Positions 39,639 through 46,867 of a DNA stretch of 48,345 bases are shown here, piece after piece (positions within the stretch are counted from its first letter, which is position 1; the number at the start of each line of letters is the position of its first letter). The stretch lies in assembly GCA_018060185.1 (NCBI GenBank), contig JAGOWQ010000010.1:1-48345 (forward strand), in the 5' to 3' direction. The stretch is from Leptotrichiaceae bacterium. Its GTDB lineage: Bacteria; Fusobacteriota; Fusobacteriia; Fusobacteriales; Leptotrichiaceae. The notes beneath the pieces were generated by a model. It was not told where the DNA came from and ran no database searches. It saw only the letters and a list, made by a program, of their open reading frames with translations. The position numbers and the translations under genes were made by a program.

Positions 39639-40420
39639 AAACAGAAATAATATCTTTAGTAAATCCTAAAGGGGGAGCAGGAAAAACAGTTTCGGCCGTT
39701 AATATAGCCTATGCACTTGTGAATAAAGGTTATAAAACTTTATTGATAGACAGTGACCCGAGAAGTGCTATTCAGGTTTATCTGAATATTGAAAATGATA
39801 AAACATTATATAACTTATTAGAAAATAAGTACATAGATTATACGACTAAAATAAATGTAAAAGATTATGCTGTAAATAAAAATGGATTAGATGTAATAAT
39901 TGCTGATGATCAACTCAATGAGATTGAAAAAGTATATAAAGGAGATATTGAAAGTGAATTAACTTGTTTTGCAGATTTAGATTTTCAAGATTATGACTTT
40001 GTGGTTTTTGACACAGAAGGAACTATAAATAACATGACAAGAGCTATTTTAAGAGTTACTAATTATATACTTACACCTACTCAACCAAGTAATATTGATA
40101 TAAACGGAATTCGTGATTTATTAGAAGTAGTTGAGACTGCGAAAAGAAAAAATCCAAGTATTGAAGTAAAAAAAATATTTTTGGTAAGAGCAAAGCAGCA
40201 AACTAATGCATATAAAAGTTTTTCGGAACAATTAAAAGAAATATTTGATGAAAACCAATTTTCAGAAACTTCTATAAGAGAAGCTCAAGACGTTGTTAAT
40301 GCTATGTCAGAGGGATTAGATATTTTTTCTTACAAAAAATCAGCAGGAGTAGCAATTGATTATAAAAACTTAGTTGATGAGTTTTTAGAAGAAATAGGCA
40401 CACCTGAAATTATAAAATAG
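39635..40420 (+). CDS. parA: ParA-family partition ATPase
   Basis: 261 residues. Deviant Walker A NPKGGAGKTVS at about 9-19, LLIDSDPRSA (Walker A'), DFVVFDTEGTINN (Walker B). The usual length for small ParA proteins without an N-terminal HTH. Drives plasmid segregation with a centromere-binding partner, most likely the next gene. GGAGG site; start overlaps the previous gene. Confidence 0.92.
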   Translation: MKTEIISLVNPKGGAGKTVSAVNIAYALVNKGYKTLLIDSDPRSAIQVYLNIENDKTLYNLLENKYIDYTTKINVKDYAVNKNGLDVIIADDQLNEIEKVYKGDIESELTCFADLDFQDYDFVVFDTEGTINNMTRAILRVTNYILTPTQPSNIDINGIRDLLEVVETAKRKNPSIEVKKIFLVRAKQQTNAYKSFSEQLKEIFDENQFSETSIREAQDVVNAMSEGLDIFSYKKSAGVAIDYKNLVDEFLEEIGTPEIIK

Positions 40421-40440
40421 TTGAAAAGGAGAATGAGAAA

Positions 40441-41052
40441 ATGGCAGTAAAAGATATATTGGCTAGAAAAAGTGTTAACAAAACTGAAATAGTGGAATAT
40501 CAAAGTTCATTTGATTTTGAAGAGTTTGAAATTACTGATAAGAAAACAATAGCAGAATTGTATAATAAAGAGGAAAAAGTATTACAGAATATTAATAAAA
40601 TACAAAGAGCAACATTTGAATTTTTTCAGGCTTTATATGAAGCTCAAAATTTATTATCTAAAGCTAAAACTGGGGCATTTGTGGCATGGTTTGAAAATTT
40701 AGGATTAAAAAAAGACAGTGTTTACAGAGCTATTGATAAATATAAATTATATTTAGATACCAATAATGACAAAGTTTTTGAATTATCACATAGTGTAGTC
40801 AAAGGCCTAAGAAAAGAGATAGAACATAGAGGAGAATTAGAAAATTTAAATGATGAATTTATATCTGAAATAGTAGAAGTTGTGGAAGCTGAAAAGCCGG
40901 TTGAAAAATTGAAAGAAATAATAGATAAAGAAACCGATCAGGAGATAGATATTGATAAGGAAATTTCTAAAATAGATAAGCAAGTGCAGAAATACTATGA
41001 AAAAATAACGGAATTAGAAAATAAAAAAGAGGAACTTATCAAAAAAAGATAA
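40441..41052 (+). CDS. Putative ParB-like DNA-binding partner of ParA
   Basis: 203 residues. An N-terminal flexible segment (about 1-45), helical middle with KTGAFVAWFENLGLKKDSVYRAIDKYKLYL (split as AKTGAFVAWFENLGLKKDSV / YRAIDKYKLYL), a plausible HTH, and a C-terminal coiled coil (about 160-203, KIDKQVQKYYEKITELENKK) for dimerisation. Not a classical ParB (no CTPase motif seen). Position after parA and clustering of 20-bp palindromes around it make it the best candidate reader of those sites. AAAGGAG site. Confidence 0.6.
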   Translation: MAVKDILARKSVNKTEIVEYQSSFDFEEFEITDKKTIAELYNKEEKVLQNINKIQRATFEFFQALYEAQNLLSKAKTGAFVAWFENLGLKKDSVYRAIDKYKLYLDTNNDKVFELSHSVVKGLRKEIEHRGELENLNDEFISEIVEVVEAEKPVEKLKEIIDKETDQEIDIDKEISKIDKQVQKYYEKITELENKKEELIKKR

Positions 41053-41053
41053 A

Positions 41054-41073
41054 CTTTCGCAACCTTGCGAAAG
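41054..41073. repeat. 20-bp palindrome variant, site 5
   Basis: CTTTCGCAACCTTGCGAAAG, central bases CC instead of GC, immediately after the parB-like stop codon. Confidence 0.88.
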
Positions 41074-41210
41074 TTTAAATAAAAATGGAGAAATGCAATT
41101 AAAAAAGATGTTGCTTATAGTATCAATAAAATATTACAAGTTATTTTCTATTACAGAATCAATCAAATACCTTTATTTTTAAATATAAAAAAATTGAAAG
41201 GAGTGTCTTT

Positions 41211-41495
41211 ATGAGTAATTTTAAAATAATAGATAAAAGAAATAATGATTTAATTCAGAAAATAAATTATAAAGAAAATAAAGGTAGTTTAAGAGGTACT
41301 TTATTTACAAGTTCTTACTTATTTTTTTTCTTTATATATGCAACTATTGATATATTAAATATGAATAGTGATAAAGAGTTTATCACATTTTTATTTTTCG
41401 TGATTATAAATTCTGCCTTATTGTCCTTATTAACTATATTCTTTGTTGTTTTAATTCCTTTTGCTTTATTTTATTTAGGGAGCTATTTAAAATGA
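41211..41495 (+). CDS. Small two-helix membrane protein
   Basis: 94 residues: polar start, helix SSYLFFFFIYATIDILN and helix LFFVIINSALLSLLTIFFVVLIP. AAAGGAG site. First of a run of small membrane proteins between parAB and the right-hand repeat. The following 200 bases hold a palindrome GTCTTAATTAATTAAGAC (about 41588-41605) and a GAAAGTGAT/ATCACTTC hairpin. Function unknown. Confidence 0.55.
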   Translation: MSNFKIIDKRNNDLIQKINYKENKGSLRGTLFTSSYLFFFFIYATIDILNMNSDKEFITFLFFVIINSALLSLLTIFFVVLIPFALFYLGSYLK

Positions 41496-41700
41496 TTTAG
41501 AAGAATAATTAAAGTGAAAGGACAGTATCTAAATATGTTTAAGTCAAGTAGAATTTCTGACAGATTTATTAGAGTAAAAATAAGAGCGTCTTAATTAATT
41601 AAGACACTCAAAACCATATTTTTTTGAAAGTGATAAATCACTTCTCAGCAATTTGATTATATCACTTTCTAATATTTTTTTCTATACTTAGGAGGTTTAT

Positions 41701-42036
41701 ATGTTAAATAAAATAACTGCAGAACAATTTATTGAGAAATTGGAATTTTCAGGTATTCATAAAAGTGATGATATAAACTATTTGGCCTTTTTTTCAGATG
41801 AATATGATGAGAATGAGGATTGTATATATTCATTACTGATCTATTATAATGATAAAGGTGAATTTATGGATTTTCATGTTGCAGCCGGAGAAAAACCCGA
41901 AATTATTTTAGACAGTAATGTTGTCACAAGCTTTCAGTTAATGAACGGAATTTATGAAATAATAAAAGAGTTCTCTATGGAGAAATTATATAAAAAAGTG
42001 AAAAGTACCAAAAAATTAGGGGTATTATATGAATAA
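41701..42036 (+). CDS. Hypothetical protein
   Basis: 111 residues, acidic (DDINYLAFFSDEYDENEDCI), with a beta-rich centre (YSLLIYYNDKGEFMDFHVAA) and helical C-terminus. TAGGAGG site. It overlaps the next gene by 8 bases. No family recognised. Confidence 0.55.
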   Translation: MLNKITAEQFIEKLEFSGIHKSDDINYLAFFSDEYDENEDCIYSLLIYYNDKGEFMDFHVAAGEKPEIILDSNVVTSFQLMNGIYEIIKEFSMEKLYKKVKSTKKLGVLYE

Positions 42037-42538
42037 AAACAAAATCTTAGACAAAATAAAAAAAATGAAAGCAATAATAAATGATCGGGCAGCTCCGGAG
42101 GGAGAAAAGGAAGTCGCAAGGGCGGCAATAGACAGAATTTTAAATAAATATCCTGATATAGATTATATAGATAAAACTGATGAGGAAGAAATTATTAATT
42201 ATGTAAAAACCAAAGATCAGTATGAACGTGATATACTGATTATGATATGTTTTAGCTATGGAGTAGACAGTTATACTGAAAAATATAAAAGTAAATTAAC
42301 TATAAAAATTTATTCTACACAAACTTTATTTGATCTTATATTAGAAGAATTTGAATATCATAGAAGTATTATTCAAATGCAATTAAAGACTTTAACAGCA
42401 GCTTATGCACATCAGTTTATTTATAGACCGACAGGTGAGGGAAGAGAAGCAACAAAAGAAGAAAATCAGGCTTATTCTAATGCTGCAAGTTTTTTTAGAA
42501 CGCAAAATTTTTATAATAAGCTTAGAATTGAGGAGTGA
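42029..42538 (+). CDS. Hypothetical protein with a metal-protease-like or DUF2786-like opening
   Basis: 169 residues. The start NKILDKIKKMKAIINDRAAP EGEKEVARAAIDRIL (shown split) has the 'K-I-x-K-x-x-x-x-A-x-x..GE..AA.A...L' pattern of the DUF2786 N-terminal helix pair common in phage and plasmid proteins. The rest is helical with no HExxH. Translation is coupled to the previous gene. Function unknown. Confidence 0.5.
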   Translation: MNKNKILDKIKKMKAIINDRAAPEGEKEVARAAIDRILNKYPDIDYIDKTDEEEIINYVKTKDQYERDILIMICFSYGVDSYTEKYKSKLTIKIYSTQTLFDLILEEFEYHRSIIQMQLKTLTAAYAHQFIYRPTGEGREATKEENQAYSNAASFFRTQNFYNKLRIEE

Positions 42539-42542
42539 TTTT

Positions 42543-42923
42543 ATGAACATTAATACATTAAAAGAATTTGTTTTTATTGTAGTTTTTTCAATAGATGTTT
42601 TTTTCAATGTCTATTTCTTATATAAGTTTAAAAAACTTCCAGTAAAAAAAATATCGGATTATTTCTTTTTTGCTTCATACTGTTTAGTTAATATAATAAA
42701 AGCTATCATAATATATAACATATTAAAATTGAAATTTGATCCTATAGGATTTATTTATAATCCTAAAATGGTTTATGTTGGTTTTGAATATCATGAATTA
42801 TTTAATATATTCAAAGCAAATTTACTTAATAATTATCTTCGAGTTGCAGCTTTTATGTGGGTTTATTTCCTAATTTACTACTATTTGATTCATTATAAAA
42901 AAGTTACAGAGATTGAGAATTAA
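42543..42923 (+). CDS. Hypothetical multi-helix membrane protein
   Basis: 126 residues from ATG 42543 (GGAGTG site). Helices at about 7-26 (EFVFIVVFSIDVFFNVYFLY), 40-60 (DYFFFASYCLVNIIKAIIIY) and 98-118 (VAAFMWVYFLIYYYLIHY). Stop is directly followed by palindrome site 6. Confidence 0.55.
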   Translation: MNINTLKEFVFIVVFSIDVFFNVYFLYKFKKLPVKKISDYFFFASYCLVNIIKAIIIYNILKLKFDPIGFIYNPKMVYVGFEYHELFNIFKANLLNNYLRVAAFMWVYFLIYYYLIHYKKVTEIEN

Positions 42924-42924
42924 A

Positions 42925-42944
42925 CTTTCGCAAGCTTGCGAAAG
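42925..42944. repeat. 20-bp palindrome, site 6
   Basis: CTTTCGCAAGCTTGCGAAAG, placed between a stop codon and the next ribosome site. Confidence 0.9.
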
Positions 42945-42974
42945 TTTAAATTGAAAAAATATAGGAGGTATTTT

Positions 42975-43664
42975 ATGGCTACGACAAAAGATGAATTTGA
43001 ATTTAATTATAAAAAAGAGAAAAAGAGAGGTTTTTCAGATGAACAGATAGAAATCATTTTAAAAGTTGCTTTTTTTTCATTGTTGGTTATTGGTTTAATA
43101 GGGATAGGTATTTTCTTTCCTATTTATATTACTCCTTACTGTGCAATTATAGGATTTCCAATTATAGTCTATATTTTTTTACAGATTTTAAGCTTGGGTA
43201 CTAAGAGTGCTGTTTTATCTGCTCTATCAATTATCTTAGTTATTTTGTCTATTTTTGCCGTTTCACGTATAGCTAATATGATATTTATGTATCATAACCT
43301 TAGAAAAGGCGGTAAAGAGTTTATTCAAAAGATTGAGAGTTCTGGTAATGATAGTTTATTAATTACCTCAAAAGATAGTAATAATAAAAAGAAAAGGTTT
43401 ATTATTGATAATAGCGAATACATTATTAATCCTTTATCTGAGAACAAGGAATACTTTATAAAAAAAGACGGAAAATATTTTTTATATGTTAATAAGCAGA
43501 TTTCTAATAAGATTAAGAATATTAAAATTGAACAGCAAGAGAGTATAAAACAAGAAGAAATTAAGCAGACTAGTAGTGAAAATGAAGATCAGGGAGTGTA
43601 TTTATATTTTCTCATTGGTATTATTCTTCTTTTATTTATTCTTTTTGGTTCTATAAAATTGTAA
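42975..43664 (+). CDS. Hypothetical membrane protein
   Basis: 229 residues from ATG 42975 (AGGAGG site). Three N-terminal helices (about 28-115: VAFFSLLVIGLIGIGIFFPI, CAIIGFPIIVYIFLQIL, AVLSALSIILVILSIFAVSR), an exposed domain of about 90 residues (RFIIDNSEYIINPLSENKEY), and a final helix (YLYFLIGIILLLFILFGSI). No motif recognised. Surrounded by two palindromes (sites 6 and 7). Confidence 0.55.
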   Translation: MATTKDEFEFNYKKEKKRGFSDEQIEIILKVAFFSLLVIGLIGIGIFFPIYITPYCAIIGFPIIVYIFLQILSLGTKSAVLSALSIILVILSIFAVSRIANMIFMYHNLRKGGKEFIQKIESSGNDSLLITSKDSNNKKKRFIIDNSEYIINPLSENKEYFIKKDGKYFLYVNKQISNKIKNIKIEQQESIKQEEIKQTSSENEDQGVYLYFLIGIILLLFILFGSIKL

Positions 43665-43673
43665 ATAATTAAT

Positions 43674-43693
43674 CTTTCGCAAACTTGCGAAAG
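43674..43693. repeat. 20-bp palindrome variant, site 7
   Basis: CTTTCGCAAACTTGCGAAAG, central bases AC, 10 bases after a stop codon and about 30 before the next start. Confidence 0.88.
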
Positions 43694-43725
43694 TTTAATT
43701 TTAAAAAAATTTGGGAGGTGTTTTT

Positions 43726-43896
43726 TTGAAGAAAACTATAAAAAATATGTCAATAAACTTAATTAATGAAGATATTTATTTAACGATGAACTTGATTAAT
43801 GAACTCAAAAATCATGGTAAAAAAAATAGATATTTAGAAAAATATTTAAAGTATTTAATTAAAGAAAAAAATGAAAGAATAAAATTTAATAAGTAA
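43726..43896 (+). CDS. Hypothetical small basic protein
   Basis: 56 residues starting at TTG 43726 (GGGAGG site). MKKTIKNMSINLINEDIYLT, then helical and lysine-rich (KKNRYLEKYLKYLIKEKNER). Could bind nucleic acid. No family recognised. Confidence 0.5.
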   Translation: MKKTIKNMSINLINEDIYLTMNLINELKNHGKKNRYLEKYLKYLIKEKNERIKFNK

Positions 43897-43911
43897 ATGT
43901 GGGTGAATAAA

Positions 43912-44010
43912 ATGTTTAAGAAAAAAAAGAAAAAATTTGATGATGAATATATACCTTTGGAGCAAATTGCGACACGTAAAGATGATTTTTATATAAGAAA
44001 GGAAATATGA
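43912..44010 (+). CDS. Tiny basic peptide
   Basis: 32 residues, MFKKKKKKFDDEYIPLEQIA …, GGGTG site. Fits tightly between its neighbours (16 and 2 bases), which supports it being real. Function unknown. Confidence 0.4.
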   Translation: MFKKKKKKFDDEYIPLEQIATRKDDFYIRKEI

Positions 44011-44011
44011 T

Positions 44012-44353
44012 ATGGGTGGTTTTTTAATAATTTTAGGCATGGCTACTATAATGTCATTCCCTGTAAATGCTATTATTGAAGATATTTCAAATGTTAATGA
44101 AAAAGAATATGATTTAAAAGTTACTTATAAATCTATTGTTATTAGTTTAGGTATTCTATGCATTTTGCTACTGTATAAGTTTTATATTAAAGTTCCTGAT
44201 ATCTCTATAAAATATATAAATAAAGTATTTACTGATCTACTTGTAGATATTGAAAATATAATGATTTTTTGTGTAACTATTGTATTAGTTATTCAAGTAA
44301 TAATCAAAATTCAAAATAATCTATCTAAAGATAAAAAACGAATTAGATCATAA
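44012..44353 (+). CDS. Hypothetical membrane protein
   Basis: 113 residues: helices at about 3-20 (FLIILGMATIMSFPVNAII), 42-60 (SIVISLGILCILLLYKFYI) and 80-100 (IMIFCVTIVLVIQVIIKI). Its stop codon lies in the first hairpin of repeated element copy c. Last of the small membrane-protein run. Confidence 0.55.
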   Translation: MGGFLIILGMATIMSFPVNAIIEDISNVNEKEYDLKVTYKSIVISLGILCILLLYKFYIKVPDISIKYINKVFTDLLVDIENIMIFCVTIVLVIQVIIKIQNNLSKDKKRIRS

Positions 44354-44461
44354 AATCCTGCGGATTTATTGCACTGAAACATATGGGGCAATGCAAGCAG
44401 AAAAAACAATTTATTAATTCCAGGTAGGAATAAGAGAAGCTAAACCGCTTCTCTTTTTTTC
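44343..44461 (+). ncRNA. Repeated terminator-ending RNA-like element, copy c
   Basis: GATCATAAAAT, hairpin AAATCC-TGC-GGATTT (44353-44367), then the same ATTGC…GCAAT stem-loop, ATTCC/GGAAT hairpin and AGAGAAGC/GCTTCTCT terminator as copy b. The first hairpin differs in sequence from copies a and b but keeps pairing. Confidence 0.6.
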
Positions 44462-44744
44462 TTAATCTTTTTTCTTTTTTTTCAACTCAAATTATAGCAT
44501 ACTGCGAATTTCCTGCGGAAATCGAGTTTTCAAGGTCAAGCACTGCGTGTTTGCTACGCAAAACCTTGAAAATCTTGTATGCAAAAATTCGTTTATGAAA
44601 AAAAAACAAAAAAAATTGTTGGAGGAACTTTGTACAATTGTATGCATTCAATGGCTTCTATTGATAATACGGGCTAATGTGCAAGGTTCGTGAGTGTCCT
44701 TAGAGATTTAGTTTTGTTTTTAAAAATTTATATATAGGAGTGAT
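44364..44744 (+). repeat. 382-bp direct repeat, right copy
   Basis: Near-identical to 36733-37114; divergence is concentrated at about 44665-44690. It includes copy 3 of the structure with nested junctions at 44496-44582 and ends at the ribosome site of the gene at 44749. The short frame visible in the left copy is interrupted here, arguing that the block is non-coding. Confidence 0.9.
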
Positions 44745-44748
44745 GACA

Positions 44749-44976
44749 ATGGAAAATAAATTAAGAAAAATGGGGAAAGATGAAATAGTGGAGTATTTAA
44801 AAGAATTAAAGTTTGTTGAATTTGTTGAATCTAAAAAAGATAATGTACGAATAGAAAATTATGTGGCTTTAGGGCTCGCAAAAGTCCTTATAGAACGAGT
44901 TGTAAATGAAAGAGATATTGAAAAAGTTTATAAAGAATTTGTAGAGGAATCTGAAGAACTGGAAATGTATTTTTAG
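44749..44976 (+). CDS. Hypothetical protein, paralogue of 45409-45660
   Basis: 75 residues from ATG 44749 (AGGAG site). Helical and acidic; KMGKDEIVEYLKELKFVEFV and 'NYVALGLAKVLIERVVNERD' align with 'RMDKDYISELLGEFQHCAF' and 'AFISFGLAKKVMKKIDEKLL' of the protein at 45409. Two copies within 1 kb imply a local duplication. Function unknown. Confidence 0.55.
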   Translation: MENKLRKMGKDEIVEYLKELKFVEFVESKKDNVRIENYVALGLAKVLIERVVNERDIEKVYKEFVEESEELEMYF

Positions 44977-45015
44977 TCTTGCAAGGAAATAAAAAAATAA
45001 AAGGAGTGAAATTAT

Positions 45016-45306
45016 ATGAAAAGTCTTGTAAAAAATTTTTTTAAGAAAGATACTAAAAAACAGGAGGAATCATTAATTGAGGAACCTCAAATAAATATAT
45101 TAGATAGTCTAAAGGAAGATTTAGACAAATTAAGTGAATTAGAAAAAATGCAGATAATAATGTATTTAGATATTTCATTGAAAGAATATGAAATTGCCAG
45201 ACTTGAAAATAAACTGATGTATGCTGATGATATAGAAAGAGTAAAAATAAGAAGGAAGTTGAATAATTTATTAGATAGAGATAACCTCGAAGACTATGAA
45301 CATTAG
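45016..45306 (+). CDS. Hypothetical helical protein
   Basis: 96 residues: basic start (MKSLVKNFFKKDTKKQEES), then acidic amphipathic helices (LKEDLDKLSELEKMQIIMYL; YEIARLENKLMYADDIERVK). AAAGGAGTG site. A hairpin AGAGTGTGTAA/TTACACACTCT follows the stop codon. Confidence 0.5.
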   Translation: MKSLVKNFFKKDTKKQEESLIEEPQINILDSLKEDLDKLSELEKMQIIMYLDISLKEYEIARLENKLMYADDIERVKIRRKLNNLLDRDNLEDYEH

Positions 45307-45317
45307 AGAATATTAGC

Positions 45318-45380
45318 GATAGAGTGTGTAATAATAGAACTTACACACTCTTAAAATAAACTTTCGCAAGCTTGCGAAAG
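45318..45380 (+). repeat. Hairpin plus palindrome site 8
   Basis: AGAGTGTGTAA/TTACACACTCT (about 45321-45351) followed by CTTTCGCAAGCTTGCGAAAG at 45361-45380, the same combination as at 39132-39190. Confidence 0.8.
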
Positions 45381-45408
45381 AATAAAAAAATATAAATGGA
45401 GTGATGAA

Positions 45409-45660
45409 ATGGAAATGGATAAAATAGAGATCAAAAGAATGGATAAAGACTATATATCAGAATTATTGGGGGAATTTCAGCACTGTGCTTTTACTTATAT
45501 TGAAGATGAAAATGATGAATACAATATAGAAGCTTTTATATCTTTCGGATTGGCTAAAAAAGTAATGAAAAAAATTGATGAAAAATTGTTGAATGAAGTG
45601 TATGAGGAATTAGAAAAAGAAGTAAAAGAGATAAGAACTAAAAAAGAAAGTTTTAATTAA
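45409..45660 (+). CDS. Hypothetical protein, paralogue of 44749-44976
   Basis: 83 residues (GGAGTG site). Shares 'KD-Y/E-I-x-E-x-L' and 'GLAK' blocks with 44749-44976 and has a longer lysine/glutamate tail. A long hairpin AAGAGTGTTA/TAACACTCTT (about 45670-45715) follows. Function unknown. Confidence 0.55.
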   Translation: MEMDKIEIKRMDKDYISELLGEFQHCAFTYIEDENDEYNIEAFISFGLAKKVMKKIDEKLLNEVYEELEKEVKEIRTKKESFN

Positions 45661-45746
45661 AAAACTTTCTAAGAGTGTTATTCTACACCCATGCAAAAGT
45701 ATTTTAACACTCTTACGACTAAAAATCAATTAAAAGGAGCCTAAGA

Positions 45747-46190
45747 ATGGAAAACAGAAATCAATTTATAAAAGATTTTAATAATTATATAGATAAATTC
45801 TTGAATTTAAATGGTAAGGATTGGAAAGAAGTATTGAAGGAAAACGTATTAAAGCCAGATAGCAATAACTGTGAATGGTTTGCAGAATTATATTTATTAC
45901 AGAATAAATATGGTTATGATTTCGATATGTTTGGAACTTACCTTGAAGAAAAAAAAATGACAAATACAGGATTAGGACAATTCTTTACACCAATGCATAT
46001 AGCAAAATTAATGTCTTGTCTAAATTTCCCAAGTGATATACAAGATATTTTAGATAGTAAATATATTACTGTAAGTGATCCATGTTGTGGGGAGGATGTC
46101 ATAATAGTGACAAGGGGTAAAAACACTGTATTTAATGGGGTTTTGAAGCTTCCACAAAGTCACAAAACGACAAATTGGTGTGCTGCTTAG
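45747..46190 (+). pseudogene. N6-DNA methylase gene truncated by the incoming element
   Basis: The reading starts MENRNQFIKDFNNYIDKFLN and is methylase-like to about 46090: TGLGQFFTPMHIAKLMSCLN (the 'GQFFTP' entry of type I-like N6-methylases) and VSDPCCG, where motif I should continue as '…GSG'. Instead it runs into EDVIIVTRGKNTVFNGVLKL … and stops at 46190. The sequence right of about 46090 therefore belongs to an insertion, and the methylase 3' part is expected beyond the other end of that element. AAGGAG site. Confidence 0.75.
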
Positions 46191-46289
46191 AGCTTTTATC
46201 TAAGAAATAAGGGTTGTAAGCAGCATACCAGTAACCCCTTATGAGTTGAATATTTATAGCAAATTTGAATTTGACGAAAGGCTAAGAAT
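46088..46289 (+). other. Left end of an inserted integrative element with leader-like hairpins
   Basis: The junction lies at about 46088-46096 (TGTTGTGGGGAGG). Beyond it, TGCTGCTTA and TAAGCAGCA (about 46181-46226) form one stem and ATAAGGGTT and AACCCCTTAT (about 46207-46242) an overlapping alternative, a mutually exclusive pair. A short frame from GTG 46108 behind GGGGAGG ends in …TTNWCAA inside the first stem, as a leader peptide would. No integrase is in the window. Confidence 0.5.
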
Positions 46290-46772
46290 ATGACAGAAAG
46301 AGTAAAAAAAGAGCTTTTGGAAAGAATATCGAATGCTAAATCACGTAACATAATTGTAGAAGAAAGAATAGAGATTGATAGTTGTATTAGAGGAGTATAT
46401 GGATTTTTTGCAATAAAAGAAAACGAAGAAATTCCTTTTTATATTGGAAAGTCGAATGATATTTTCACTAGAATGTTTGGTGGTCATATATACGATTATT
46501 TACGAGGTGTTCGAAAAACGGGTGTCCAAAAAAACATAGAAAGTTTTTTGAGTAAAGGATATGAAATAAACGTACGCATACTAAAAGTAGTAGAGTATAA
46601 AGGTGATAGTTTTATACAAGATGCCAATAGACTAGCTTTGGCTGAATTAAACGAAATAGTTAATCAACAAAATAATGGTTTTTGTATAACAGAAGATCAA
46701 ATTTCAGAGGCTGTAAAAAAGATTCATGAAAGGAAAGACTGGAATAGTAAGGTCGAAAATTTCAATTTTTAG
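46290..46772 (+). CDS. GIY-YIG-type nuclease-like protein
   Basis: 160 residues. GVYGFFAIKENEEIPFYIGK and 'SNDIFTRMFGGHIYDYL' reproduce the G-(I/V)-Y …(F/Y)-IG-K-S…R…H layout of GIY-YIG domains, followed by a conserved-type late glutamate region (NRLALAELNEIVNQ). Small stand-alone GIY-YIG proteins occur in phages and integrative elements; the substrate is unknown. GAAAGG site. Confidence 0.7.
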   Translation: MTERVKKELLERISNAKSRNIIVEERIEIDSCIRGVYGFFAIKENEEIPFYIGKSNDIFTRMFGGHIYDYLRGVRKTGVQKNIESFLSKGYEINVRILKVVEYKGDSFIQDANRLALAELNEIVNQQNNGFCITEDQISEAVKKIHERKDWNSKVENFNF

Positions 46773-46807
46773 TAGCCCCTAAATTAAATATTAAATATGA
46801 GATGGAT

Positions 46808-46842
46808 AAGCGATTAGAGATAAAAATCTAGTCGCTTTTTTT
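46808..46842 (+). terminator. Rho-independent terminator
   Basis: AAGCGATTAGA/TCTAGTCGCTT (about 46808-46837, one G-U) with a seven-T tail, separating the GIY-YIG gene from repA. Confidence 0.85.
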
Positions 46843-46867
46843 ATGCCCAAAAGAAAGGAGGAAAGGC

